DNA of 64,000 bases from JBNJFY01 sp051747265. GTDB lineage: Bacteria > Bacteroidota > Rhodothermia > Balneolales > Balneolaceae. The stretch covers positions 1 to 64,000 of the forward strand of contig JBNJFY010000002.1 in the NCBI GenBank assembly GCA_051747265.1, in the 5' to 3' direction. Under the pieces are notes generated by a model. It saw only the letters and a list, made by a program, of their open reading frames with translations. It searched no databases and was not told the DNA's origin. The position numbers and the translations under genes were made by a program. Positions 26,275 through 34,211 of this stretch are shown one piece after another. Numbering within the stretch: the first letter of the stretch is position 1; every line of letters starts with the position of its first letter.

Positions 26275-26303
26275 ACAGCGGGACAACTCCTGCTGTTCTT
26301 TTT
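26275..26303 (+). terminator. Terminator-like hairpin between promoter and tRNA-Thr
   Basis: ACAGCGGG (26275-26282) pairs with CCTGCTGT (26289-26296), eight pairs with one G-T wobble and a 6-base loop, followed by TCTTTTT. It lies downstream of the apparent promoter and six bases before the tRNA. It may attenuate the tRNA or stop readthrough from serC. Confidence 0.55.
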
Positions 26304-26308
26304 AACAA

Positions 26309-26384
26309 GCCGAAGTAGCTCAGCTGGTAGAGCAACGCTCTCGTAAAGCGTAGGTCGGCGGTTCGAATCCGCTCTTCGGCTCCA
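26309..26384 (+). tRNA. tRNA-Thr (CGU)
   Basis: The cloverleaf is complete: acceptor GCCGAAG with CTTCGGC, D-arm GCTC-GAGC, anticodon loop CTCGTAA and T-loop TTCGAAT. A 3' CCA is encoded, unlike the other tRNA genes here. It is the third Thr isoacceptor in the window, after UGU and GGU. Confidence 0.95.
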
Positions 26385-26410
26385 TCCTTCCTGTCTCATT
26401 TGGTTGAACA

Positions 26411-26557
26411 TCACGCGTCTTCATCTTGCCGAATGATGGTGAGCTCATTGGCTATTCCGACCAAATATACTGACTCTTTGAAGATCAATTTCGTATTGAC
26501 CGAATATGAACTTCCCTCTTGGCTCGAGTAATAACAGCTGAGAATCAGTAATTCCAG
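26411..26557 (-). other. Open frame directly after, and in frame with, the ParA stop
   Basis: After the parA TAG the same frame stays open for 48 codons to a TGA at 26411-26413. The would-be peptide ends with ESVYLVGIANELTIIRQDED, which looks protein-like. It has no ATG, so it would need stop readthrough, an alternative start or a past frame change. Chance is a real alternative. The antisense strand also holds a 32-codon ORF here. Confidence 0.2.
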
Positions 26558-27313
26558 CTATAACTCATATCGTTCGATGATCTCTTTGGTCAGATTTTCA
26601 TAATCTACCGCTCCATTGGATCGGGCATCGTATTCCCGAATGGGGGTAGACTCGGCGGTAGCTTCTGCCAAGGCTACATTGGTGCGAATGCGGGTTTCGA
26701 ATACTTTATCCTCGAACATATCCCCCATCTTGCCGCTGATACGTTTGTGAATATTTTTACGCGTATCAAAACGAGTGACCACCACACCGCTGAACTCCAG
26801 ATCCGGGTTGAGTCGATTTTGAACCAATTGCACCGTTTTCAAATAGAGTTGCCGCACGCCCCGCATAGCCAAAAATTCCGGCTCGGTGGGAATAATCAGG
26901 TGGTCGCTGGCTACCAGCGCGTTTAAACTGAGAATGCCTAGAAATGGGCAGCAATCAAAGATAACCACATCATAGTTGACATCCTCCAAGGCATCACGCA
27001 TGATAAACTCGCGGTCTTTCTCGGTCATCTCCAGATCTGCGGTGGTCAGGCCTAAATCTCCGGCCAGCAGATGCACGCCACAATCCGTAACCCTGATAGC
27101 TTCGTTTACCGGCGTGGAGCCGTTAAATACATCATTCACATTTTTACGCCCCGCTGATGTACTCTCCCCAAAGCTGCATGTTAAATAACCCTGCGGATCC
27201 AGATCAACGGCTAGCACTTTATATCCCTGAGCCGCCAAGTTAGCCGCTACATTGAATGAGGTGGTTGTTTTACCCGTACCGCCTTTTAGTGATAAAAAGC
27301 AAATTGAGGTCAT
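26558..27313 (-). CDS. ParA/Soj-type ATPase, solo
   Basis: The 251-residue protein is a deviant Walker A P-loop ATPase, with KGGTGKTT at 10-17 and both signature lysines (Lys10, Lys15). VLAVDLDPQGYLT forms the A' motif and VIFDCCPFLGILSLNAL the Walker B region. Such ATPases position chromosomes, plasmids, chemotaxis arrays or other cargo on the nucleoid. No parB or cargo gene is adjacent, and the chromosomal parA is normally beside parB and gid genes, so this is probably an accessory ParA. Its frame continues open past the stop. Confidence 0.88.
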   Translation of the reverse strand: MTSICFLSLKGGTGKTTTSFNVAANLAAQGYKVLAVDLDPQGYLTCSFGESTSAGRKNVNDVFNGSTPVNEAIRVTDCGVHLLAGDLGLTTADLEMTEKDREFIMRDALEDVNYDVVIFDCCPFLGILSLNALVASDHLIIPTEPEFLAMRGVRQLYLKTVQLVQNRLNPDLEFSGVVVTRFDTRKNIHKRISGKMGDMFEDKVFETRIRTNVALAEATAESTPIREYDARSNGAVDYENLTKEIIERYEL

Positions 27314-27396
27314 AGCTTACTCCCTGTTGGACATTCGTTATCTGGGAAATATATTAATCTGATGCATAAATATAACATAGTATCCCAGATCACCAC

Positions 27397-28065
27397 ATGA
27401 GATTGCCACTAACTGCCTCCGCTCGCCCGATTCGACACCTATATTGGACAATTCTCACTTTTACGATGGCACTATTATTAACCGGTTGCGCCTCCACCCG
27501 ACGCGGAAACCTCTTGGCTGAGGGGCAAGCCAGCTGGTATGGTCCTAACTTTCATGGCAAGAAAACGGCATCCGGCGAGCGATTTAATATGTACCGCTAC
27601 ACCGCTGCGCATCGGACCTTACCATTGGGTACCAAAATACGGGTGGTTAATGTGGATAACGGAAAGTCTGTCGTGGTGCGCATCAATGATCGTGGCCCCT
27701 ATGCCAAAGGTCGGATCCTGGATCTCTCCAAACGAGCTGCCCGGAAGCTGGATATGCTGGATACCGGTACGGCTCATGTGCAATTGTACCTGATAAAAGG
27801 GGACGTTACAAGACAACAGCAGCGAGCTGCTCAATCACACCAAGCGGAGCGTTTCACCATACAGTTGGCCTCTTATCAGAATCGGGCTAATGCCAAGCAA
27901 AAAGCTTCAGCAATTAGAGGGGCACGTGTTGAAACCGTGAACGTAGGCCGAAAGAAAGTATATCGCGTGTACTTTGGTACTTATAAATCCAAGCAGGCGG
28001 CACAGAAAAAACTCTCCCAGCTCAAACGGCGAGGATTGGATGGATTTATTAAGCAGTTAGATTAA
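27397..28065 (+). CDS. rlpA: RlpA-family septal ring lipoprotein with SPOR domain
   Basis: The 222-residue lipoprotein has lipobox LLTGC (Cys31). A double-psi beta-barrel follows from about 41 to 130 (ASWYGPNFHGKKTASGERFN, INDRGPYAKGRILDLS), with the Asp of the RlpA active-site region retained. A C-terminal SPOR domain (about 148-222) binds denuded glycan strands at the septum. Family members cleave peptidoglycan lacking stem peptides or bind it structurally. It is transcribed alone, divergent from parA. Confidence 0.92.
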   Translation: MRLPLTASARPIRHLYWTILTFTMALLLTGCASTRRGNLLAEGQASWYGPNFHGKKTASGERFNMYRYTAAHRTLPLGTKIRVVNVDNGKSVVVRINDRGPYAKGRILDLSKRAARKLDMLDTGTAHVQLYLIKGDVTRQQQRAAQSHQAERFTIQLASYQNRANAKQKASAIRGARVETVNVGRKKVYRVYFGTYKSKQAAQKKLSQLKRRGLDGFIKQLD

Positions 28066-28201
28066 GTCTTCCCAACTCTGCATAACACAAAACAAAATCC
28101 TGCTTTCCAATAAGTAGACTACCCATGGAACTAATTCAGAAGATAATCTGACCGTCGATATTAGTCTGCGACTTTATGTTGAGAATGAATGCTAAAACTG
28201 T

Positions 28202-29710
28202 TTATTGAGAAGGACAAGTCCCCCAAACTGGTTTCTGGTTATCCAGCAAGGGACTATTAGTCGCAAACTCTTCCGGCTCAGATGTAATATTCGAGACGCA
28301 CCATCCGCTGATATTTTGATTAAATGAACTGGCGTTATAAAACATACGATACATATCCGTTACGTTACTGACGTCCCAACTACTGATATCTGCATTGAAT
28401 GATGCCGCATAACTAAATAAATTTGACATTTCTTCCACATTACTGACCTCCCAGCTGCTTATATCTCTGTTGAAAGAAGTAGCACGGTGGAACATCGATG
28501 AAATATTTTTGACATTACTGACGTCCCAACTGCTAATGTCAGCATTAAAAGAGCTTGCTGAAGAAAACATGCCCCTCATAAAAGTAACGTTACCGACATT
28601 CCAGCTGCTTATGTCGGCATTAAAAGACTTCGCAGAAACAAACATGAGGCTCATGTTTGTTACGTTACTGACATCCCAGCTGCTAATATCAGCGTCGAAA
28701 GACTCGGCTATATAGAACATGGCATACATGTCAGTTACACTACTGACATCCCAGTTGCTAATATCTCCATTGAAGGAAATAGCGTTACTAAACATACCTC
28801 GCATATTGGTTACATTACTAACATCCCAATGACTCAGCTCACTATTGAAGGAAGATGCATGAGTGAACATACCATTCATATTTGTCACATTACTCACATC
28901 CCAATGACTAACGTCACTGTTAAAAGCTTCGGCATAAATAAACATATTAGTCATATCGGTAACACTGCTAACATCCCAACTGCTGATATCTTTATTAAAT
29001 AAGGTGGCATTATAAAACATCCCTGACATATCTGTGATACCACTAGTACATGAATTTTCGGCATTATAAACAGTTATTTGATCTGCCGTTCGTTTGGTAT
29101 AGGTGACTCCACTAACAGTACCTGACTCCCCCACTTCTGCATCTTCGCAGGTTACAGTTACTTCATTCTCTGCAAAGTAAAAATTGTTAAATACAGCCGT
29201 GATCTCCATAGGACTTTCCACTGATACTTTAAGCGGATTCTCACTCACATTGATATCACCAGTCCATTCAATAAATTTCCAGCCATCAACTGCATTAGCG
29301 GTTAACTCCACTACAGTACCATGCTCATAATCCTTTGATTTTCTCTGTATTACTTTCTCAGTAACATCACCCTCTCCTTTAGTTTTGATAACTAAGGCAT
29401 AACTTTTCTTTTCAAAATTTGCGGTCAGCGATTTGTCCTCATCAACTGTCACCGATATCGGATTATCACCGCTATTCACATCACCGGACCAGCTTATAAA
29501 GTTATAGCCATCGGATGGGACGGCTTCAAAATTAACTTTCGCATCCGCATCATAGCTACTATCGGGCGATGGGAGTATGGATCCAGCATTCATTGGGGAC
29601 AATGATACCGTCACATCATAGAATTGAGCATCGCTTCCAATAGTACCTTGGTCACATGATATACAGGTAATCAAACTACACCCAAGTAGCATGGTCAGTA
29701 AATTCTTCAT
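28202..29710 (-). CDS. BspA-like lipoprotein with ten 25-residue repeats
   Basis: The 502-residue secreted protein has a lipoprotein-type N-terminus (candidate cysteines at 16 and 19). Two InlB/Listeria-Bacteroides-type beta repeats span about 30-101 and 103-176, with GYNFISWSGDVNSG and GWKFIEWTGDI motifs. Ten consecutive 25-residue DUF285 units then fill 225-474, each of the form VTDMxxMFxxAxSFNxDISSWDVSN. The repeats probably build a solenoid used for adhesion or ligand binding at the cell surface. No protease or secretion partner is adjacent. The 75-base repeat period makes copy-number change by recombination likely. Confidence 0.85.
   Translation of the reverse strand: MKNLLTMLLGCSLITCISCDQGTIGSDAQFYDVTVSLSPMNAGSILPSPDSSYDADAKVNFEAVPSDGYNFISWSGDVNSGDNPISVTVDEDKSLTANFEKKSYALVIKTKGEGDVTEKVIQRKSKDYEHGTVVELTANAVDGWKFIEWTGDINVSENPLKVSVESPMEITAVFNNFYFAENEVTVTCEDAEVGESGTVSGVTYTKRTADQITVYNAENSCTSGITDMSGMFYNATLFNKDISSWDVSSVTDMTNMFIYAEAFNSDVSHWDVSNVTNMNGMFTHASSFNSELSHWDVSNVTNMRGMFSNAISFNGDISNWDVSSVTDMYAMFYIAESFDADISSWDVSNVTNMSLMFVSAKSFNADISSWNVGNVTFMRGMFSSASSFNADISSWDVSNVKNISSMFHRATSFNRDISSWEVSNVEEMSNLFSYAASFNADISSWDVSNVTDMYRMFYNASSFNQNISGWCVSNITSEPEEFATNSPLLDNQKPVWGTCPSQ
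28289..29038 (-). repeat. Ten tandem 75-bp units encoding the DUF285 repeats
   Basis: Residues 225-474 of the lipoprotein are exactly ten units of 25 residues with no partial unit. The units are clearly diverged at the nucleotide level, so the array is not freshly expanded. It ends in a variant last unit (ISGWCVSN) that caps the solenoid. Confidence 0.8.
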
Positions 29711-30181
29711 CGTATCTATAGATAATTATTATTGGACCTTACAGACAACTATTCAAATATATGCTTATCAAAACATTCATCTGCCGCTAATATTCCGACC
29801 TAAAATAAGCTTCATTTATAATTATGAAAATTACCAACACCCTAAACACAAAATAGCCAAACCAGCTCATTTCAAAGCTGAACTCACAAATAATTTTTCA
29901 TACAACTATTTTTACAAGCCTTCAATATTATTTCCATAGTGACTCTTTACCATATAGAACCTTATATTTTTGTTGTTTGAAATCTAACCAGCAAAAAATC
30001 CTCGGTAATATGTAACCAAACCAAAAATCAGGATTATTATAGATTCGGTACTTGGATAGCTCGATTTAGATTATAGGGATTTGACTTTTTTTGAATGCGG
30101 GGAATGCCAGACCCGTATTTCGCGGTTACCATCTCTGCATTGCATAACCATTAACACATACCAGCACATATACTAGCGCAG
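29711..30181. other. AT-rich intergenic stretch without a gene
   Basis: 471 bases separate the divergent lipoprotein and crtI genes. It is clearly more AT-rich than its surroundings. Short open frames exist, but none has a plausible start, ribosome-binding site or protein-like composition. It probably contains the two divergent promoters. TATTTTTG near 29966, which matches TAnnTTTG, is a possible -7 element but has no clear -33 partner. I see no transposon ends or tRNA. Confidence 0.6.
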
Positions 30182-31681
30182 ATGAGTAACAAAGTAATCA
30201 TTATTGGCAGCGGCTTTGGCGGTCTAGGTGTAGCCGCCCGTTTGCTTTCCCAAGGGTTTGAAGTGGAACTGTTTGAAAAGCGAGATAAGCTGGGCGGCCG
30301 GGCTTATGTTTACGAGAAAAACGGTTTCAAATTCGATGGCGGCCCCACGGTTATCACCGCTCCTTTTATGTTCGATGATATTTGGGAGCAAGCCGGAAAG
30401 AAGCGGGAAGATTACTTTGAGTTGGTTCCCTGCGATCCCTTCTATCGGATTTTTAACCATGAGGGAAATCACTTCGATTACAATAATGATCATGAATTTA
30501 TTCTCTCTGAAATCGAACGATGGAATCCGGATGATGTAGATGGCTACAATGCGTTTATTGAGACCACCGAAGCTATTTTTAACAAGGGTTTCGTGGAATT
30601 GGCCGACCAACCGTTTCTATCGGTATGGGATATGCTGAAAGTCGCGCCCGACTTGATCAAACTGCAATCCTACAAAACGGTATACAACTACGTAGCTAAA
30701 TTTATTGATAACGACTTCCTGCGGCAGTGTTTCTCCTTTCATCCCTTGCTGGTAGGCGGCAATCCTTTCGACACCACGTCCATTTACGCGATGATCCATT
30801 ATCTGGAACGCGAGTGGGGTGTTCACTATGCCATGGGTGGAACCGGTGCTATTGTCCATGCCTTTGAACGTTTGATCACCGAACTGGGCGGGGTGATCCA
30901 CAAAGAGGCCGAAGTGGAAGAAATACTGGTGGAAGCGGGAACCGCGACCGGTATTCGTTTGAAGAATGGCAACGTTCACAAAGCACATTATATCGTTTCG
31001 AATGCAGATGTCGGATTTACCTATAAAAACCTGATTAATCCACGACATCGCAGCAAATACAGTGATCGCAAAGTAGATAGTATGCGCTACAGCATGTCGC
31101 TCTTTGTGATCTATTTTGGAACCGATAAGCGTTACCTGGATACTAATCTGGAGCACCACAACATCATCTTAGGACCGCGTTACAAAGGGCTACTGGATGA
31201 TATTTTCGATAAAAAAGTGCTTGCCGAAGACTTTTCGCTCTATCTGCACATGCCCACGAAAACCGATCCCTCGCTAGCGCCTGAAGGTTGCGAAGGGTTC
31301 TATGTATTATCTCCGGTTCCACATCTGGACGCCAATATAGATTGGACTCAGCAAGCCAAACCCTATCGCGACGTCATTATGCAGTTTCTGGAAGATCACT
31401 ATCTACCCGATCTGCAAGCGCACATTATCGCGGAGCACCATATCGATCCCATCCACTTCAAAGAAGATCTGAATAGTATTAAGGGATCCGCCTTTTCGGT
31501 GGAACCCATTCTAACCCAATCGGCTTGGTTCCGCCCGCATAACCGCAGTGAAGATGTTGATCACCTCTACTTTGTGGGAGCTGGTACCCATCCGGGCGCG
31601 GGACTCCCCGGCGTGTTATCTTCATCGAAAATCGCGGAAGATCTGATTATGGAGGATGCGGCGGAGCCGATCTCCCACTAA
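30182..31681 (+). CDS. crtI: Phytoene desaturase (CrtI family)
   Basis: The 499-residue FAD-dependent desaturase starts with the dinucleotide fold IIIGSGFGGLGVAARLL and continues KRDKLGGRAYVYEKNGFKFD, typical of CrtI. A DGGPTVIT segment follows, and the C-terminal FAD motif reads YFVGAGTHPGAGLPGVLSS. It would introduce double bonds into phytoene to give lycopene or a related carotenoid. No phytoene synthase (crtB), cyclase or other pigment gene is in the window, so the pathway is split across the chromosome. The stop overlaps the convergent recQ stop by four bases. Confidence 0.9.
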   Translation: MSNKVIIIGSGFGGLGVAARLLSQGFEVELFEKRDKLGGRAYVYEKNGFKFDGGPTVITAPFMFDDIWEQAGKKREDYFELVPCDPFYRIFNHEGNHFDYNNDHEFILSEIERWNPDDVDGYNAFIETTEAIFNKGFVELADQPFLSVWDMLKVAPDLIKLQSYKTVYNYVAKFIDNDFLRQCFSFHPLLVGGNPFDTTSIYAMIHYLEREWGVHYAMGGTGAIVHAFERLITELGGVIHKEAEVEEILVEAGTATGIRLKNGNVHKAHYIVSNADVGFTYKNLINPRHRSKYSDRKVDSMRYSMSLFVIYFGTDKRYLDTNLEHHNIILGPRYKGLLDDIFDKKVLAEDFSLYLHMPTKTDPSLAPEGCEGFYVLSPVPHLDANIDWTQQAKPYRDVIMQFLEDHYLPDLQAHIIAEHHIDPIHFKEDLNSIKGSAFSVEPILTQSAWFRPHNRSEDVDHLYFVGAGTHPGAGLPGVLSSSKIAEDLIMEDAAEPISH

Positions 31682-33837
31682 TCTTTTTCCGACCGGCTCT
31701 TAGCCATCCGAATGACCTGTACGGCTCGCAACTGCTCGTAGGAGTACTCTTCATTCAATTCTTCATACACGGGCTTAAGTCGGTCATCTTCAGCCTCTTG
31801 AAGAGCATTCTCTATCTCCGTCACCTCAACATGAGTAAGATTCAACTCCTGGAGTATTCGCTCCGGCTCTTTGAGGGACTCGCCATCCAACAGATATTTT
31901 CGCAGATGAGATACCACCGTACTCAGCTTGATATCCATGTGCTCGGAAATACGATCCAGCGAGTAGCCTTCATTAAATAACACCGCCGACTGCACGTGGC
32001 GTTTGGCATTCTTGGCTAGCTTGCGGGCAATCGGGCTGTTGATACGACTGGGCGCATAGGCATACAGCTCTTCCAAAAAGAGTTTCCCATATTTGTCCGC
32101 TTTCTTTTCCCCCACACCATGAACCTCAAGCAGCTCGCTTAATGTAGTGGGCTGTTTGCGTACCAGATCCTGCAGGGATTTATCATTGAAGATGATGTAC
32201 GGAGGCACATTCTGCTCATCAGCCAACTTTTTGCGTAGCTTTCGCAAACGGTTGAAATCTCGCTCTTCCCTTGCTGAAAGTCGTGAGCTGCGCTTTTTCG
32301 TACTTTTAACCTGCTCCACTTCATCTTTGGGCAAAAATACGTTGCGCTCTCCCCGGAGAACCTTCAAGGCCTCTTTATTCAATTTGATGGAGCCATAGGA
32401 TCGATCTTTAAAGATAATCTCTTCACCCAGTAGCTGATTCCCCAACAACCGCCACTGCTTCTTGTTCCATTCTTTACCAATCGCGTAAGTGGATAGTTGA
32501 TCGTGATCCGCTTTGAGCACTTTCTGGGCTTTCGATCCTCGCAGCACTTGTATCAAGTGGGTAATGCCGTATAACTGATCCGTCTTAACAGCGCAGGACA
32601 GTAATTTCTGAGCCTGCACAGTCACATCCACTTTATCGGCATCCTCCCTTCGGCAATTATCACAATTGCCACAAGGCGGCGTGTATTTTTCCCCGAAGTA
32701 TTTTAGCAATTCAACGCGTCGACAAGCGCGGGTTTCGGCATAATCAACCAAACTGTACAGCAGTTTTAGCTCACGCTCCTGATCCTGTTCTTCTTTCTGA
32801 TCAATGAAGTAGCGTTGCTTGGATACGTCGCTGTAGGTATAGAGCATCAGGCAATCAGAATCGATGCCATCTCGTCCCGCGCGACCAATTTGCTGGTAAT
32901 ACGATTCGATATTTTTGGGAAGTTCATAATGAACCACATATCGCACGTTGGGCTTGTTGATTCCCATTCCAAAAGCAATAGTAGCAACAATAATGGGGAT
33001 ATCGTCCCTCACAAACCCCTCTTGTATCCGATCACGCTCAGTTGAGGATTTGCCGGCATGATAGCCTTCCGCGTCATACCCTTGTTTTCGTAGATCAGCG
33101 GTCAATTCATCTACCTGCTTGCGAGAAAAACAGTAGATTATACCAGAATCTTGTTGTCGGTCGGTCAGAAAATCCAACAACTGCTGCTTACCGTTTTGCT
33201 TTTTCTTGACCTCCAGATATAAGTTTTCCCGATCAAAACTGGATAACAATGTTGCTTGGGGATCAATATCCAGCTGTTTTCGGATATCTTCCCGAACCTG
33301 CTCCGTGGCGGTAGCAGTCAAGGCAATACAGGCCGCATCGGGAATGGATTTTCGGAGCTCGGCTAGTCGGCGATATTCCGGCCTAAAATCATGGCCCCAT
33401 TCCGAAATACAGTGTGCTTCATCAATGGCAAATAGATCCACATCCACCGATTGTAGCAGCTCTACCATATCCGGCTTAAGCAGCGTTTCCGGAGCCATAT
33501 AGACCAGATCAACTTCGTTGGTTCTCACTAACTGGATGTGCTCGGTATAGGTAGTTCGATCCAGGCTACTATTAATGACAATACTCTCGATGCCCAGATC
33601 TCGCAGTTGCATTACCTGATCGTTCATCAGAGAGATCAACGGAGACACCACAATGGTTAACCCCTCAAATAACAAAGCAGGAATCTGATAGCAGAGCGAT
33701 TTTCCGCCACCGGTGGGCATAATCAGCAGGGAATCTTCTCCATCCAGTACCTGCTGTATGGCTTCTTGTTGTAAAGGGCGAAATTCTTGATATCCAAATG
33801 TCGTACGTAGCGTCTTCTCCGCTTGTTGAATGTCCAT
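31678..33837 (-). CDS. recQ: ATP-dependent DNA helicase RecQ
   Basis: This RecQ of about 719 residues has the Walker A segment MPTGGGKSLCYQIPALLF, the DEAH box FAIDEAHCISEWGHDFR and the arginine finger region QIGRAGRDG. The zinc-binding domain contains CGNCDNCRRED, and an RQC winged helix, an HRDC domain (SLQDLVRKQPTTLSELLEV) and a C-terminal helix-turn-helix (ISEHMDIKLSTVVSHLRKYL) follow. It unwinds recombination and replication intermediates. I chose the ATG at 33837, whose residues match the RecQ N-terminus; an in-frame start at 33855 adds six residues. The extra C-terminal HTH is common in FCB-group RecQ. Confidence 0.95.
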   Translation of the reverse strand: MDIQQAEKTLRTTFGYQEFRPLQQEAIQQVLDGEDSLLIMPTGGGKSLCYQIPALLFEGLTIVVSPLISLMNDQVMQLRDLGIESIVINSSLDRTTYTEHIQLVRTNEVDLVYMAPETLLKPDMVELLQSVDVDLFAIDEAHCISEWGHDFRPEYRRLAELRKSIPDAACIALTATATEQVREDIRKQLDIDPQATLLSSFDRENLYLEVKKKQNGKQQLLDFLTDRQQDSGIIYCFSRKQVDELTADLRKQGYDAEGYHAGKSSTERDRIQEGFVRDDIPIIVATIAFGMGINKPNVRYVVHYELPKNIESYYQQIGRAGRDGIDSDCLMLYTYSDVSKQRYFIDQKEEQDQERELKLLYSLVDYAETRACRRVELLKYFGEKYTPPCGNCDNCRREDADKVDVTVQAQKLLSCAVKTDQLYGITHLIQVLRGSKAQKVLKADHDQLSTYAIGKEWNKKQWRLLGNQLLGEEIIFKDRSYGSIKLNKEALKVLRGERNVFLPKDEVEQVKSTKKRSSRLSAREERDFNRLRKLRKKLADEQNVPPYIIFNDKSLQDLVRKQPTTLSELLEVHGVGEKKADKYGKLFLEELYAYAPSRINSPIARKLAKNAKRHVQSAVLFNEGYSLDRISEHMDIKLSTVVSHLRKYLLDGESLKEPERILQELNLTHVEVTEIENALQEAEDDRLKPVYEELNEEYSYEQLRAVQVIRMAKSRSEKD

Positions 33838-33907
33838 GGTTCCCAGTATCACCAATTATTGATTTCCTAGACTATGGTACTATCAATTCTTGAAAATCTG
33901 AAATGTA

Positions 33908-33971
33908 ATCAGTGGATCAGTGTGTCAGTGCTTCAGTGCTTCAGTGTTTCAGTGCTTCAGTGTGACAGTGG
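33908..33971 (+). repeat. Left arm of inverted tandem-octamer array
   Basis: Eight consecutive 8-base units of the form nnnCAGTG (CTTCAGTG, TTTCAGTG, TGTCAGTG and variants) run for 64 bases. The reverse complement recurs at 34162-34209 with two fewer units; both ends of the array match between the copies. The 190 bases between the arms (33972-34161) contain no gene. The arms could fold into a long cruciform or hairpin. Confidence 0.85.
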
Positions 33972-34161
33972 TTTCTCGCTAATTCGAAATTTCCAGACCT
34001 TAGTTAGTAGGAGATTAGGCTTAATTAGTGGGTAAGTGTTTATTGCTAGATTCAGATCAAAAGCTCGGTTTTAAAGAGTTTGTATATAAAGCCAATGCCC
34101 CTATCCATAGTTAAGCTTTTTATTCTGCGAGATCTAACCAGCCCCCTCTGAAGCACTGTTG

Positions 34162-34209
34162 CCACTGTCACACTGAAGCACTGACACACTGAAACACTGA
34201 TCCACTGAT
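34162..34209 (-). repeat. Right arm of inverted tandem-octamer array
   Basis: Six 8-base units form an inverted copy of the left arm. The outer ends ATCAGTGGATCAGTG and the inner ends TTCAGTGTGACAGTGG are shared, so the arms differ by exactly two internal units. It stops two bases before the stop codon of the ABC permease gene. Confidence 0.85.
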
Positions 34210-34211
34210 CA

